Source: Victivallales bacterium (GTDB taxonomy: Bacteria; Verrucomicrobiota; Lentisphaeria; Oligosphaerales; Oligosphaeraceae). Taken from it: 29,730 nucleotides of DNA. The notes beneath the pieces are model-generated. The model ran no database searches and was not told where the DNA came from. It saw nothing but the letters and a program-made list of their open reading frames with translations. Both the position numbers and the translations under genes were made by a program. Location: contig JAFRLP010000445.1 in the NCBI GenBank assembly GCA_017431185.1, forward strand, positions 1 through 29,730, given 5' to 3'. Shown in pieces: positions 17,406 through 25,352 of the stretch; position 1 is the stretch's first letter; every line of letters starts with the position of its first letter.

Positions 17406-18374
17406 ATGGAAAGAATGCTCATCACAGGCGCAGGAGGATACATCGGTTCCAATGCAGTGGCGTACTTTGCCCGAAATGGCTACATTGTAACGGGGATGGT
17501 ACACCGTAACATTTGCGACCGTTTCAGGGACACGGGCGCGGAGCCAATTCAGGCAGAACTATGCAATCCCGCCAGTCTGGATTCCCTGTTCTCATCGCAC
17601 AAATACGACTATGTGCTCCACATAGCGGCTCTGGCAAGCGATGTGGGACGTGAGGAGGACTTCCGCATTGCCAACTTTGAGGCCGTCAGGCAACTCGCCT
17701 CCCTTGCCATGCGCAACAGAGTCAAGCGCCTGGTCTATCTTTCGACTGCGGATGTTTATGGCCTGCATGACTTTAATGGCGAAACAGAAGACCAGCTCCC
17801 CTTCGATGCGAATGCCACAAACCCCTATCCCAAATACAAAATCAAATCAGAGCAATGGCTTGCCAGCAATCTGCCGCCAGAAAGATTTGCTTGCGTGCGA
17901 CCATGCGTGGTCTTCGGAAACGGGGACACAACCATTACCCCACGCACGGTGAATTACCTGAAAACATCGCCAGCGGTGTTTCATTTTGGAAGATGGAAGG
18001 GACAGAACCGCTGGCCTCTGGCGCATGTCGAAAATGTCTGCCGCGCCTTGCACGCCGCCATTCTCCTTCCGGAGGCTGGCGGCAAGGGTGTTACCGTGCT
18101 GGACACCAGGCGCACGACGCTTCGCGAGTACTACCGGCAACTCGCCCGTGAATATCTTCCCGGCAAAACGCTTCGGGAATTCTCCATGCCACGCTGGGTC
18201 ATCTGGCCGTTTGCCGGCCTCTCAACACTTCTATCGCGACACAAGCCCCTGTTCGACCCCACGCTCTATGCGCTCGATACCATTTCACACAACTTGGATT
18301 TCAGCAACTCAAGAATGCTGAGATGGCTTCACTCCGCACATTTGGAGGAATATGCCACTGATTCATACAAATGA
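17406..18374 (+). CDS. NAD(P)-dependent epimerase/dehydratase (extended SDR)
   Basis: A 322-residue extended short-chain dehydrogenase. The Rossmann motif is G8-A-G-G-Y-I-G14. The catalytic set is S113/T114 in the YLSTADVYG strand and Y141-P-K-Y-K145 (Y-x3-K). R-P-C-V-V-F-G follows as in the family. The C-terminal third binds the substrate and has a hydrophobic helix (VIWPFAGLSTLLS), reminiscent of 3-beta-HSD or membrane-associated sugar epimerases. Length fits the family. It starts 4 bases after the ThiL-like fragment, so it looks like the surviving last gene of a once longer operon. Substrate unknown; either a nucleotide sugar or a lipid-like ketone would fit. Confidence 0.88.
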   Translation: MERMLITGAGGYIGSNAVAYFARNGYIVTGMVHRNICDRFRDTGAEPIQAELCNPASLDSLFSSHKYDYVLHIAALASDVGREEDFRIANFEAVRQLASLAMRNRVKRLVYLSTADVYGLHDFNGETEDQLPFDANATNPYPKYKIKSEQWLASNLPPERFACVRPCVVFGNGDTTITPRTVNYLKTSPAVFHFGRWKGQNRWPLAHVENVCRALHAAILLPEAGGKGVTVLDTRRTTLREYYRQLAREYLPGKTLREFSMPRWVIWPFAGLSTLLSRHKPLFDPTLYALDTISHNLDFSNSRMLRWLHSAHLEEYATDSYK

Positions 18375-18388
18375 ACAGAAATGGCAAC

Positions 18389-18524
18389 TGTTCAGAACCC
18401 CCACCTGTTTTGACGTGCGCTGCCTCAGGTTTGCCATTGGAGCCTGACATGCCAAGCGTGAGACACCAACCTGCCCGCGAGGCCTTCAGGCCTCGCGGAT
18501 TGAAGTAGCCTGGGGTTCTGAACA
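18389..18524. repeat. 136-bp element with 13-bp terminal inverted repeats and internal hairpin
   Basis: TGTTCAGAACCCC (18389-18401) is repeated exactly inverted as GGGGTTCTGAACA (18512-18524). The match extends outward by further bases with one mismatch. Inside lies a perfect 10-bp stem, CCGCGAGGCC / GGCCTCGCGG with loop TTCA (18475-18498), and a weaker TCAGG / CCTGA pairing. No protein is evident. It fits a small non-autonomous mobile element (MITE-like) or a structured RNA; no target-site duplication was recognised. It lies between the converging epimerase and DeoR genes. Confidence 0.7.
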
Positions 18525-18575
18525 ATTACCAGAAGTGTACCTTAATGCACAGCGCACAGGGAGGCAGTCTGGTCA

Positions 18576-18599
18576 GAATAAGATACTCCCCAGAGTATC
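18576..18599 (-). terminator. Putative intrinsic terminator of the DeoR gene
   Basis: On the minus strand, a few bases after the DeoR stop, GATACTC and GAGTATC form a 7-bp stem with loop TGGG, followed by TTATT. The T-run is imperfect, so strength is uncertain. Confidence 0.5.
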
Positions 18600-18604
18600 C
18601 GGCT

Positions 18605-19384
18605 TCACCCCCTGCGAGGGGTATCCAGGAGAAGCCTGACGCCCTTCTGTCGGATTGCAGCGTAGATTTCCCTCTTCTCCTCCACAAAATCTGTAACCAG
18701 AACCTGCACCTTCTCCAGCGGAATGCTCTTGTAGAGCGCGCGCCTGCCCAGCTTGCCGGAATCCGCGATGACCATCAGCCGATCGGCGTTCTCCATCATG
18801 CAACGCTGAACGGCGGCGGCCTCCTCCGGGTCGTCATAGAGGTGTTCCGCATCCAGCGAGGTGCAGGAAATCACCGCAATGTCCGCATGATAGTGCGAAA
18901 GGGTCCGGAGCGCCTCCGGACCGAGAAGGTTGTCGGTTATCTGATGGAAATCCCCGCCACTCATTGTCAGCCTGGCGCGTGGGGATGGCATGTCGCCCAT
19001 CTTGCGAAGCAGCGCCACGGAGTTCGTGATGACATGGAGACGCGGATTCGTCAAGCACGCGGCCAGGCAGGCGGTCGTCGTCCCCCCGTCGATGAAGATG
19101 GCGCCGCTGTCCGGCAATTCGCGCGCGGCCAGGAGGGCCAGGCGTTCCTTCAGCCTGGTGTCCAGTGAACGGCGCATCGAGATGGGCAGGACAGGACTCC
19201 GCGTATTCTCCAGGGCCGACAGGCCGCCGTGGAAACGATGCGCCATTCCAAGGTTCGCCAGTTCCTCAAAGTCCCGGCGGATGGTCGTCAGGCTTACGCC
19301 CAGAAATGCCGCGGCCTCCGTGCTCTCAAGCTCCCTTCGTTGCCGAAGCAAATCCATCAGTTGGTTCAATCGCCGTTTCTTCAT
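18605..19384 (-). CDS. DeoR family transcriptional regulator
   Basis: A 259-residue regulator. Residues 1-57 hold the DeoR-type winged helix (STEAAAFLGVSLTTIRRDFEEL), normal in position and spacing. The rest is the sugar-phosphate-binding DeoRC domain, with IFIDGGTTTACLAACL and VITNSVALL, and the late A-D-S-G-K-L-G motif. I start at Met 19384; the frame is open about 90 codons further, but that part is low-complexity Lys/Thr sequence and contains the promoter. The gene is divergent from the second pseudopilin operon and probably represses it until a phosphorylated sugar is present. Ligand unknown. Confidence 0.92.
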   Translation of the reverse strand: MKKRRLNQLMDLLRQRRELESTEAAAFLGVSLTTIRRDFEELANLGMAHRFHGGLSALENTRSPVLPISMRRSLDTRLKERLALLAARELPDSGAIFIDGGTTTACLAACLTNPRLHVITNSVALLRKMGDMPSPRARLTMSGGDFHQITDNLLGPEALRTLSHYHADIAVISCTSLDAEHLYDDPEEAAAVQRCMMENADRLMVIADSGKLGRRALYKSIPLEKVQVLVTDFVEEKREIYAAIRQKGVRLLLDTPRRG

Positions 19385-19420
19385 GCTCCGTACTGCCTCG
19401 TGTGCTTTTGACGCCTGAAT

Positions 19421-19449
19421 AATATACCTGGATGTTGAATTGATGTCAA
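19421..19449 (-). promoter_or_regulatory. Sigma70-like promoter of the DeoR gene
   Basis: On the minus strand a perfect TTGACA (19449-19444), 17 bases, then TATATT (19426-19421), about 37 bases before the start codon. Confidence 0.75.
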
Positions 19450-19563
19450 AGCAGAAGGCGATAAAACAACCAGTCTGCCACAAAAAAAACGCTCGTTTGA
19501 AAGATGTTTTTGGTTGTTTGGATGTTTTTTGCATCTTTTTGCTTGTTTTTTGCGGAAGTCCGC

Positions 19564-19592
19564 TTGAAATTTCCTCGCTCCCAGGGTATAAT
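19564..19592 (+). promoter_or_regulatory. Sigma70-like promoter of the second pseudopilin operon
   Basis: TTGAAA (19564-19569), 17 bases, then a perfect TATAAT (19587-19592). It lies 60 bases before the start at 19653. T-rich sequence with repeated GTTTTTTG runs (about 19504-19555) separates it from the divergent DeoR promoter. Confidence 0.75.
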
Positions 19593-19652
19593 TTGGTTGT
19601 TGGTTCTTGATTCGCCCTGTTTTTCCCTCCCATGTTCAAAGGAGCCGCTTCC

Positions 19653-20432
19653 ATGTTCCCCGACCGTCCATCCCAGTTTTCCCGTCATTTCTTCACGCTC
19701 ATCGAATTGCTGGTCGTCATAGCCATAATCGCCATACTTGCGGCCATGCTGCTGCCCGCGTTGAGCAAGGCGAGGGAGAAGGCGCGCGCCATCAGCTGCG
19801 TCAGCAACCTGCGCCAGAACACCCTCGCCGCACTGATGTACTGCGGGGACTACGAGGACGTGCTGCTCATCCAGTCCGACGATGGCGAGAGATACTGGCA
19901 TCGCTGCCTTCTGGAGACAGGCTATCTGCAAGACGGAGACGCCATGGGAATGCAGGCGCCGATGCTGCGCTGCCCCTCCTACAAGGCCACTCACCTGAAT
20001 GGCGGCACCACCCTCAACAAATACAACACCTACGGCGTGCTTTCACAACACAATTTCCGCGGAAGCGAAGACGGCACCTCCACCACAAAGGGCGCCATCA
20101 TCAAACGCATGTGGGCGCCGACCGCCTACAATTTCTACATGGTGAAACTGCTCAAGAGCACGTCCAACGCCCCCTTCCTCTCCGACACGCGCTGCAACAC
20201 CTACCCCCGCCAGTTCGTAATCTTCTCGCCTCAAGGAAGCACCAGCACGACAGGACGCATCGCGCTCTTTCACAACAACGCCGCCTCCATGTCCTTCATG
20301 GACGGCAGCGCCGGCTCCAAGAATAAGGCTGAACTGGGCGCCGCACTCAAGCCCTTCGAGGACGACTGGCTGACTGTCGCCGACAAACTCGTGGTAATCA
20401 CCCCCTTCGGCGCGGAACAGCAGGCTTTCTGA
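19653..20432 (+). CDS. Pseudopilin-like protein with prepilin N-terminus and H-X9-DG end
   Basis: A 259-residue protein. The leader of 13 residues ([13 protein letters not shown]) precedes [17 protein letters not shown]; the residue before the expected cleavage is Phe, not Gly, and Glu at +5 is kept. Near the end, H207 and D217-G218 have exactly nine residues between them, the H-X9-DG motif of prepilin-processing-associated proteins in the PVC group. Start chosen for AAAGGAG eight bases upstream; an in-frame ATG at 19632 would add seven residues but has no such site. It is first in an operon with a PLP enzyme and a DUF4838 protein, divergent from a DeoR regulator. Confidence 0.88.
   Translation: MFPDRPSQFSRHFFTLIELLVVIAIIAILAAMLLPALSKAREKARAISCVSNLRQNTLAALMYCGDYEDVLLIQSDDGERYWHRCLLETGYLQDGDAMGMQAPMLRCPSYKATHLNGGTTLNKYNTYGVLSQHNFRGSEDGTSTTKGAIIKRMWAPTAYNFYMVKLLKSTSNAPFLSDTRCNTYPRQFVIFSPQGSTSTTGRIALFHNNAASMSFMDGSAGSKNKAELGAALKPFEDDWLTVADKLVVITPFGAEQQAF
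19692..19742 (+). repeat. 51-bp block identical to 11780-11830
   Basis: Second copy of the block that encodes the prepilin segment, in direct orientation about 7.9 kb from the first. Downstream of it the two genes share only scattered bases. Confidence 0.95.
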
Positions 20433-20472
20433 CCAGTGGCATGGCCAAATTGCGAAAGGGAAAACCCGCAGC

Positions 20473-21492
20473 ATGAACATCGCGAAAAAGGCTTTTCGGG
20501 GCGAGGTCTGGACAAATGTCCACCCCGCACTCCTGCAGCGAATGGTGGAGGTCAATGACGAGCCCGTGGACGGAAACACGGGGGACGACCGCCATTCGCG
20601 CCGCGCCGCCGAACTGATGCAGAAGCATTTCCGCACTCCCGTGAGCGTGACATACGCGCTGAACGGCACTGGCGCGAACATCCTCGCGCTCAAGGGGATG
20701 CTCGACCCATGCTCCACCGTGCTCTGCGCGGCGCAGGCACACGTGAACACCTATGAGTGCGGCGGACTGGAGTATAACGTCGGCGCCAAAATCCTCTCCA
20801 TCGAGGCTCCAGACGGAAAACTGACGCCTGGACTGCTGGACACCCTCCTCCTGCGCATCCGAAAATACAAGTACCATCCGAAAGTGGTCGTGGTGACGGA
20901 ACCGACGGAGTTCGGGACGCTCTACACGCCGGAGGAACTCAAGGCGGTCTGTGACTTCGCGCATGGACGGGACATGCTCGTCTATTTGGACGGAGCCCGC
21001 ATCGGCAGCGCCGTCGCGGCCTTCGGAACGACGCTCGGCGCACTCGTGGAGGGATGCGGTGTTGACGTCTTCTCCTTCGGCGGGACAAAGGCGGGCGCCA
21101 TGTTCGGCGAAATGATCGTCGCCCTCCGTCCTGAATGCGCCCGAAACATGCGCTACGCCCAAAAGCAGTCGCTCCAGCATCTCGACAAATCGAAATACCT
21201 CGGCGTCCAGATGGAATACATTCTGGAGCATGACCTCTGGCTTGCCAATGGCGCAAAGGCCAACGAGATGGCGCGCCGCCTGGAGCAGAGACTGCGCGAA
21301 AAGGGCGTACACATCTTCTATCCCGTGGAAAGCAACATGGTCTTCTGCGTCATGGCCCCCCAGACGCTGAGCCATGTGACCGAGACGTTTGACCTGCATT
21401 ACTGGGACGAGGAAAGGCACGTCGTCCGTCTGGCCACCACCTATCTGACAACGATGGCGGAGGTGGAGACAATGGCCTCGCTGCTTGAATGA
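20473..21492 (+). CDS. Threonine-aldolase-like beta-eliminating lyase (PLP enzyme)
   Basis: A 339-residue cytoplasmic PLP enzyme of fold type I, close to low-specificity L-threonine aldolases, which cleave beta-hydroxy amino acids to glycine and an aldehyde. Visible features are D173-G-A-R176 in LVYLDGARIG (Asp for the PLP ring nitrogen) and K206 in FSFGGTKAG, the expected Schiff-base lysine. N-D-E-P-V-D-G-N near residue 28 and N-G-T-G-A-N near 64 also fit. Length matches the family. It lies 40 bases after the pseudopilin gene and ends with an ATGA overlap into the DUF4838 gene, which ties an amino-acid enzyme to a glycan operon. Confidence 0.85.
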   Translation: MNIAKKAFRGEVWTNVHPALLQRMVEVNDEPVDGNTGDDRHSRRAAELMQKHFRTPVSVTYALNGTGANILALKGMLDPCSTVLCAAQAHVNTYECGGLEYNVGAKILSIEAPDGKLTPGLLDTLLLRIRKYKYHPKVVVVTEPTEFGTLYTPEELKAVCDFAHGRDMLVYLDGARIGSAVAAFGTTLGALVEGCGVDVFSFGGTKAGAMFGEMIVALRPECARNMRYAQKQSLQHLDKSKYLGVQMEYILEHDLWLANGAKANEMARRLEQRLREKGVHIFYPVESNMVFCVMAPQTLSHVTETFDLHYWDEERHVVRLATTYLTTMAEVETMASLLE

Positions 21493-23822
21493 GACGCACT
21501 CATGGATTTCAAATGCCCCCCCGCATGAAACGCATCTTTTTCCCTCTGGTTCCACTCCTCCTGCTCTGCGCCGCCATGCCCATCTCCGCCTCCTCCTATC
21601 ACCTTGTCCGCCCCGACTCCCCGCAACCCTGGGAAGAGACGGCGGTGGAGGAACTGCGCGTGTACCTCGGAAAGCGCGTAAGCGGCGCGCTTTCCGTCAA
21701 CGGGATGAGTGGAATCGCCTTCCATGTGGGAGACACGGCCCTCGCCAAGGCAAAACATCTCGCATCGGCGGAACTGGAGGACGAACAGTGGGTCATCCGC
21801 TCCTTCGGGAAGGACGTCATCCTCAATGGCGGCGGCACGCATGGCTGCCTCTATGCCGTCTATCATTTCCTGGAGGATTTCTGCGACATCCACTGGTGGG
21901 GAGACACGGAAGAGTACGTGCCCACGGCCGCACCGCTTGCCCTGCCCTCGCTGAATGTCCGGGGACGCCCCCATTTCCGTTATCGAAACATTGTCCGTGC
22001 CAGCGATTTGGGCTACGGAGAGGCAGGCACGCGATTCCTGCTCCGCAATCGCCTGAACTGCGAAGACCTGCGCAAGATACCCATGAAATTCGGCGGAAGC
22101 CTGGACTACGGACGCCCCGGCCATGCGCATACCTTCGAGGCATACATCTCCCCCAAAGAATACGGCAAGACAAATCCGCTGTACTTCTCATTGAAGAACG
22201 GACATCGGCTCACGGGCGAAATGGAGGGGCAGCTCTGCCTCTCGAACCGGGAACTCAGGCCCATCTTCGTCCGGAAACTCCTAGACAACATCGCGGCGGA
22301 CAGAGCGGAGGCTGCCAGGACGGGCACGCGCCCGCCACTTCTCTATGACCTCTCCCAGAATGACAACAACAACCCCTGCGAATGCGGCGCCTGCCGTGCA
22401 GCCGCGGAGAAATACGGGCAGTCCGGAGCGCTTCTCCGCTTCCTGAACGAAATCACCGCGGAGGTGACCGAGAAATACCCCGACATCTACATCACCACCT
22501 TGGCATACCACTACACGGAACCGCTTCCCAAGGGCGGAGTGAAGGCGCATCCGCGCCTCATCATCAAACTGACGAACACGAAGACCAATAAGTCAGCATC
22601 CCTTCTGGAACCGCAGAACGCCTTCTTCAAGGAGGCGGTCGAGCAATGGAGCGGCATCTGCGACAATCTCATCATCTGGGAGTACGCCATCACCTTCAAC
22701 AAGAATGTGATCGGCATGCCCTTCGCCAGTGAAAAATACTATGGCGACCAATACGGCCACTACGCCCGAAACAAAGTCATGGGGGTCTTCGTCGAGCATC
22801 AATTCCCCGAGCGCGCCGATATGTTCGAGCTGAAATTCTTCCTGGAATGCAAACTGCTGGAAGACCCGTTACAGAATGTCCAGGCATTGACCGACCTCTT
22901 CCTCGAAAAATACTACGGATGCGCCGCCCGACACATCCGCGAATACCGCCGAATCGTCGATGAGGCAGCCCGAAAGGCAAACGCGCAGGTGCGCTGGCTG
23001 CGGAACCTCAGCACCTTTGACTTCCTGGATGAAGAGACCATTCTCCAATGCCAGAAACTGTTTGACGACGCGGTCGCGGAGGCAAAGGATGACAGTGTGC
23101 TCGTGGCGCGCCTGATGCGGGCGCGGAACGGACTCGACCGACTGACCTGCCTGCGCACCACCTCCCTGATTCGGCATGGCATAAAGGGGCCTCAGAAGAC
23201 CTCCCGACTGGACGGGCACGCCGCCTTCCGGCGCCTGGAGAGCCATTGGCCCGCCTGGTGCAATCGCTATCCAGGGCACGAGTCGTGGAAGAACCCCATC
23301 TCCGATGTGCTGGACTTTTTCCGCTGGTTCTATTTCCCGCCAGCCGTCCCCAGGGCCTTCGAGGACAAAGGATACTACGACTTCGTGGCGGTCTGCTCCG
23401 CGCGCGGGGACTATGATTTCCGCAATGTCCGGGCGGTCAACGACCAGGAGTCGGATGTTCGCCGGGCCTTCCGAATCCATGTGAACGGAGACCGCGGGCA
23501 CTATGACATGCCATTCGCCTTCGGATTGTACGACGGAGACAAACAGCAGACGCTGGCGCGTTCCTCCATCACCAGGATTCCCGACTACCCTGGCTACAAC
23601 TGGTTCCGCCTTGAGTCACCTGTCGTCATTCCCCCAAACGGCCTGCTCTTCATCAACCGCGCCTGGACAATCCAACTTCATCTCGCGGATTACCCCGAAC
23701 TCGTCGGAAAATCCTTCGTGGTCTGGGTCTCCGCCAAACACCAGGGAAAGCAGTTCCATCCATGGCAGAACACGGAGGATGAGAATATCTTCATCGACCG
23801 CATCCTCCTTGTCGAGCCGTAA
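21489..23822 (+). CDS. Secreted DUF4838-type hydrolase-like protein
   Basis: A 777-residue protein. A signal peptide core, IFFPLVPLLLLCAAMPISA, covers roughly residues 15-35. The start used overlaps the previous stop as ATGA; Met 13 (21525) gives a more typical signal peptide and is the alternative. Residues 45-150 form the alpha-glucuronidase-like N-terminal domain (VEELRVYLGKRV, then NGGGTHGCLYAVYHFLE). Residues 190-470 are DUF4838, with SQND followed by the Cys knuckle C297, C299, C302. Residues 640-777 form a C-terminal beta-rich domain. It is the same family as the gene at the left edge but diverged and with a different C-terminus. It is probably a secreted or periplasmic glycan hydrolase; no substrate can be assigned. 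Confidence 0.85.
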   Translation: MRRTHGFQMPPRMKRIFFPLVPLLLLCAAMPISASSYHLVRPDSPQPWEETAVEELRVYLGKRVSGALSVNGMSGIAFHVGDTALAKAKHLASAELEDEQWVIRSFGKDVILNGGGTHGCLYAVYHFLEDFCDIHWWGDTEEYVPTAAPLALPSLNVRGRPHFRYRNIVRASDLGYGEAGTRFLLRNRLNCEDLRKIPMKFGGSLDYGRPGHAHTFEAYISPKEYGKTNPLYFSLKNGHRLTGEMEGQLCLSNRELRPIFVRKLLDNIAADRAEAARTGTRPPLLYDLSQNDNNNPCECGACRAAAEKYGQSGALLRFLNEITAEVTEKYPDIYITTLAYHYTEPLPKGGVKAHPRLIIKLTNTKTNKSASLLEPQNAFFKEAVEQWSGICDNLIIWEYAITFNKNVIGMPFASEKYYGDQYGHYARNKVMGVFVEHQFPERADMFELKFFLECKLLEDPLQNVQALTDLFLEKYYGCAARHIREYRRIVDEAARKANAQVRWLRNLSTFDFLDEETILQCQKLFDDAVAEAKDDSVLVARLMRARNGLDRLTCLRTTSLIRHGIKGPQKTSRLDGHAAFRRLESHWPAWCNRYPGHESWKNPISDVLDFFRWFYFPPAVPRAFEDKGYYDFVAVCSARGDYDFRNVRAVNDQESDVRRAFRIHVNGDRGHYDMPFAFGLYDGDKQQTLARSSITRIPDYPGYNWFRLESPVVIPPNGLLFINRAWTIQLHLADYPELVGKSFVVWVSAKHQGKQFHPWQNTEDENIFIDRILLVEP

Positions 23823-23826
23823 ATGA

Positions 23827-25332
23827 TCACGGATGCAGGATTCGGCGGACACGCTCGCGGAACGGCGGGTAGTCCGTCTGGATGTTCGGATAGGCGGTGG
23901 CCCCAGCCAAGGTGACGGGGACATGCACAGTCGCAGGGCAACGGCGGTCTCCGGCCAATATCTCCAGCGCAAGATATTCGCAGTATTGCCCGAATTCCCC
24001 GGCGTCCAGACGACAATCCATGCGATTCTCCGCCCAACTCCGTATCATCATCGACCCGCAGGAAGGCGTGACACGCCAGGCAGGCGGGACAATCCATCGG
24101 AACTGGAGCGTATTGACGTGGGCGTCATAGCAACGCACTTTGATGGCCAGGGTCTTGGACTCGCCAGGACGGATGTCAGGGCCATCCTGGTAATCAATCG
24201 CCACATCGATGTACCCCAGCGGGAACGCCAATTCATAGGGCGACTTCTCCCAGATGGACTTGGCGACCTCCTGCGCCAGAAGTGAATCGCCGAAATCATC
24301 AGGATAGTCATCCGGCTGTTCGGTGAGCCGCATCAGGGTTCGGTTCTCGTAGGTGGCGATGATGGCACGGCGCACCACGCGCTCGGTCAGGTCGCCAAGC
24401 GTATGCGGAATCGGGGCATGGTCGCTGGAATCAATGGCGCAGGTGACGATTCGCTCTCCAATGGGGCGTTTCCAGTTTTCCGGAAGCGCAGCAGCACCGT
24501 TGATGATGCCCCAAATGGCGCCGGCGGTGCCAGCGGTGCAGTCCGTGTCGTCTCCGCAATTGACGGCGGTGCAGACGGTCTTGCCCAGGTCGCCGTCCCC
24601 ATAGAGAAGGCCAATCACCATGAAGGCGAGGTTGCCTGGAGCCTGGAACCAGCCCAGGCCAGGAAGACACTCCTTGAGCGCGGCCTCGCGCGCCGCCAGC
24701 CAGTCCTTCCCCGCATCATGGCAGGAGATGACAGTGCGGACTCCCCTGGCCACGCGGCAGTCGGCGGGAATCTTGGACAGGCCAATCTCCAGCAGTTTCC
24801 GCAGGTCATGCTCGACAAAGGCGGCGGACTCAAGCGCAGCGGTGAACATCTCGGCGTAGATGCCCTCTCCGCAATGGTCTGCGCAGGAGTCCAGGTAGGC
24901 GAACTTGATTGCCTCGTCTGGCATCCCCGGGAAGATGCACGCCCAGATTTCAGAGCGGATCCAGGCCCCGTTGCTGGTTTTCAGGTCATCGTTGTGGCAG
25001 GAGCCGGACAGCGGGGGATAAAGCCCATTGCTGATGTTGGCGCGACAGACGGCGTATTCTCCCGCTGGACAGGGGATGTTGGCCAGCCAGAACTCGCCCA
25101 TCATGCGCGGAGTAAGTTGATAGAGCCCTTTCAACTCGATGGCGGCAAGCCATATCAACTGCAAATCCAGGTCATCATTCGGGGCCGCGGCGCCATTCAG
25201 TTCCTGAACATAGAAATTAACGTCATTGACCTGACGCTTCTTCTCAAAGGGCGCACCAAGCGTGCCGCCGATGCTCTTGCCGTACCAGCAGCCCAACACT
25301 TTGTCTCGATATGCTGTGAGATTCAGGTTCAT
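23827..25332 (-). CDS. ADP-ribosylglycohydrolase family protein with C-terminal extension
   Basis: A 501-residue cytoplasmic protein. Residues 1-330 fit the ADP-ribosylglycohydrolase (DraG/ARH) fold: N-terminal KVLGCWYGKSIGGTLGAPFE, metal ligands in N52-D-D-L-D56, and the second metal motif G260-D-D-T-D264. The final 130-150 residues form an extra, probably beta-sandwich domain (GESKTLAIKV, VHVPVTLAGAT) not needed for the family core. It is last in a minus-strand operon, 20 bases after the DUF6067-type gene, and ends 4 bases from the stop of the converging DUF4838 gene. Given the neighbours it may act on a glycosidic bond in a sugar rather than on ADP-ribosylated protein; that is inference. 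Confidence 0.85.
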   Translation of the reverse strand: MNLNLTAYRDKVLGCWYGKSIGGTLGAPFEKKRQVNDVNFYVQELNGAAAPNDDLDLQLIWLAAIELKGLYQLTPRMMGEFWLANIPCPAGEYAVCRANISNGLYPPLSGSCHNDDLKTSNGAWIRSEIWACIFPGMPDEAIKFAYLDSCADHCGEGIYAEMFTAALESAAFVEHDLRKLLEIGLSKIPADCRVARGVRTVISCHDAGKDWLAAREAALKECLPGLGWFQAPGNLAFMVIGLLYGDGDLGKTVCTAVNCGDDTDCTAGTAGAIWGIINGAAALPENWKRPIGERIVTCAIDSSDHAPIPHTLGDLTERVVRRAIIATYENRTLMRLTEQPDDYPDDFGDSLLAQEVAKSIWEKSPYELAFPLGYIDVAIDYQDGPDIRPGESKTLAIKVRCYDAHVNTLQFRWIVPPAWRVTPSCGSMMIRSWAENRMDCRLDAGEFGQYCEYLALEILAGDRRCPATVHVPVTLAGATAYPNIQTDYPPFRERVRRILHP

Positions 25333-25352
25333 GTCTCGTTTTCGATGAACTG

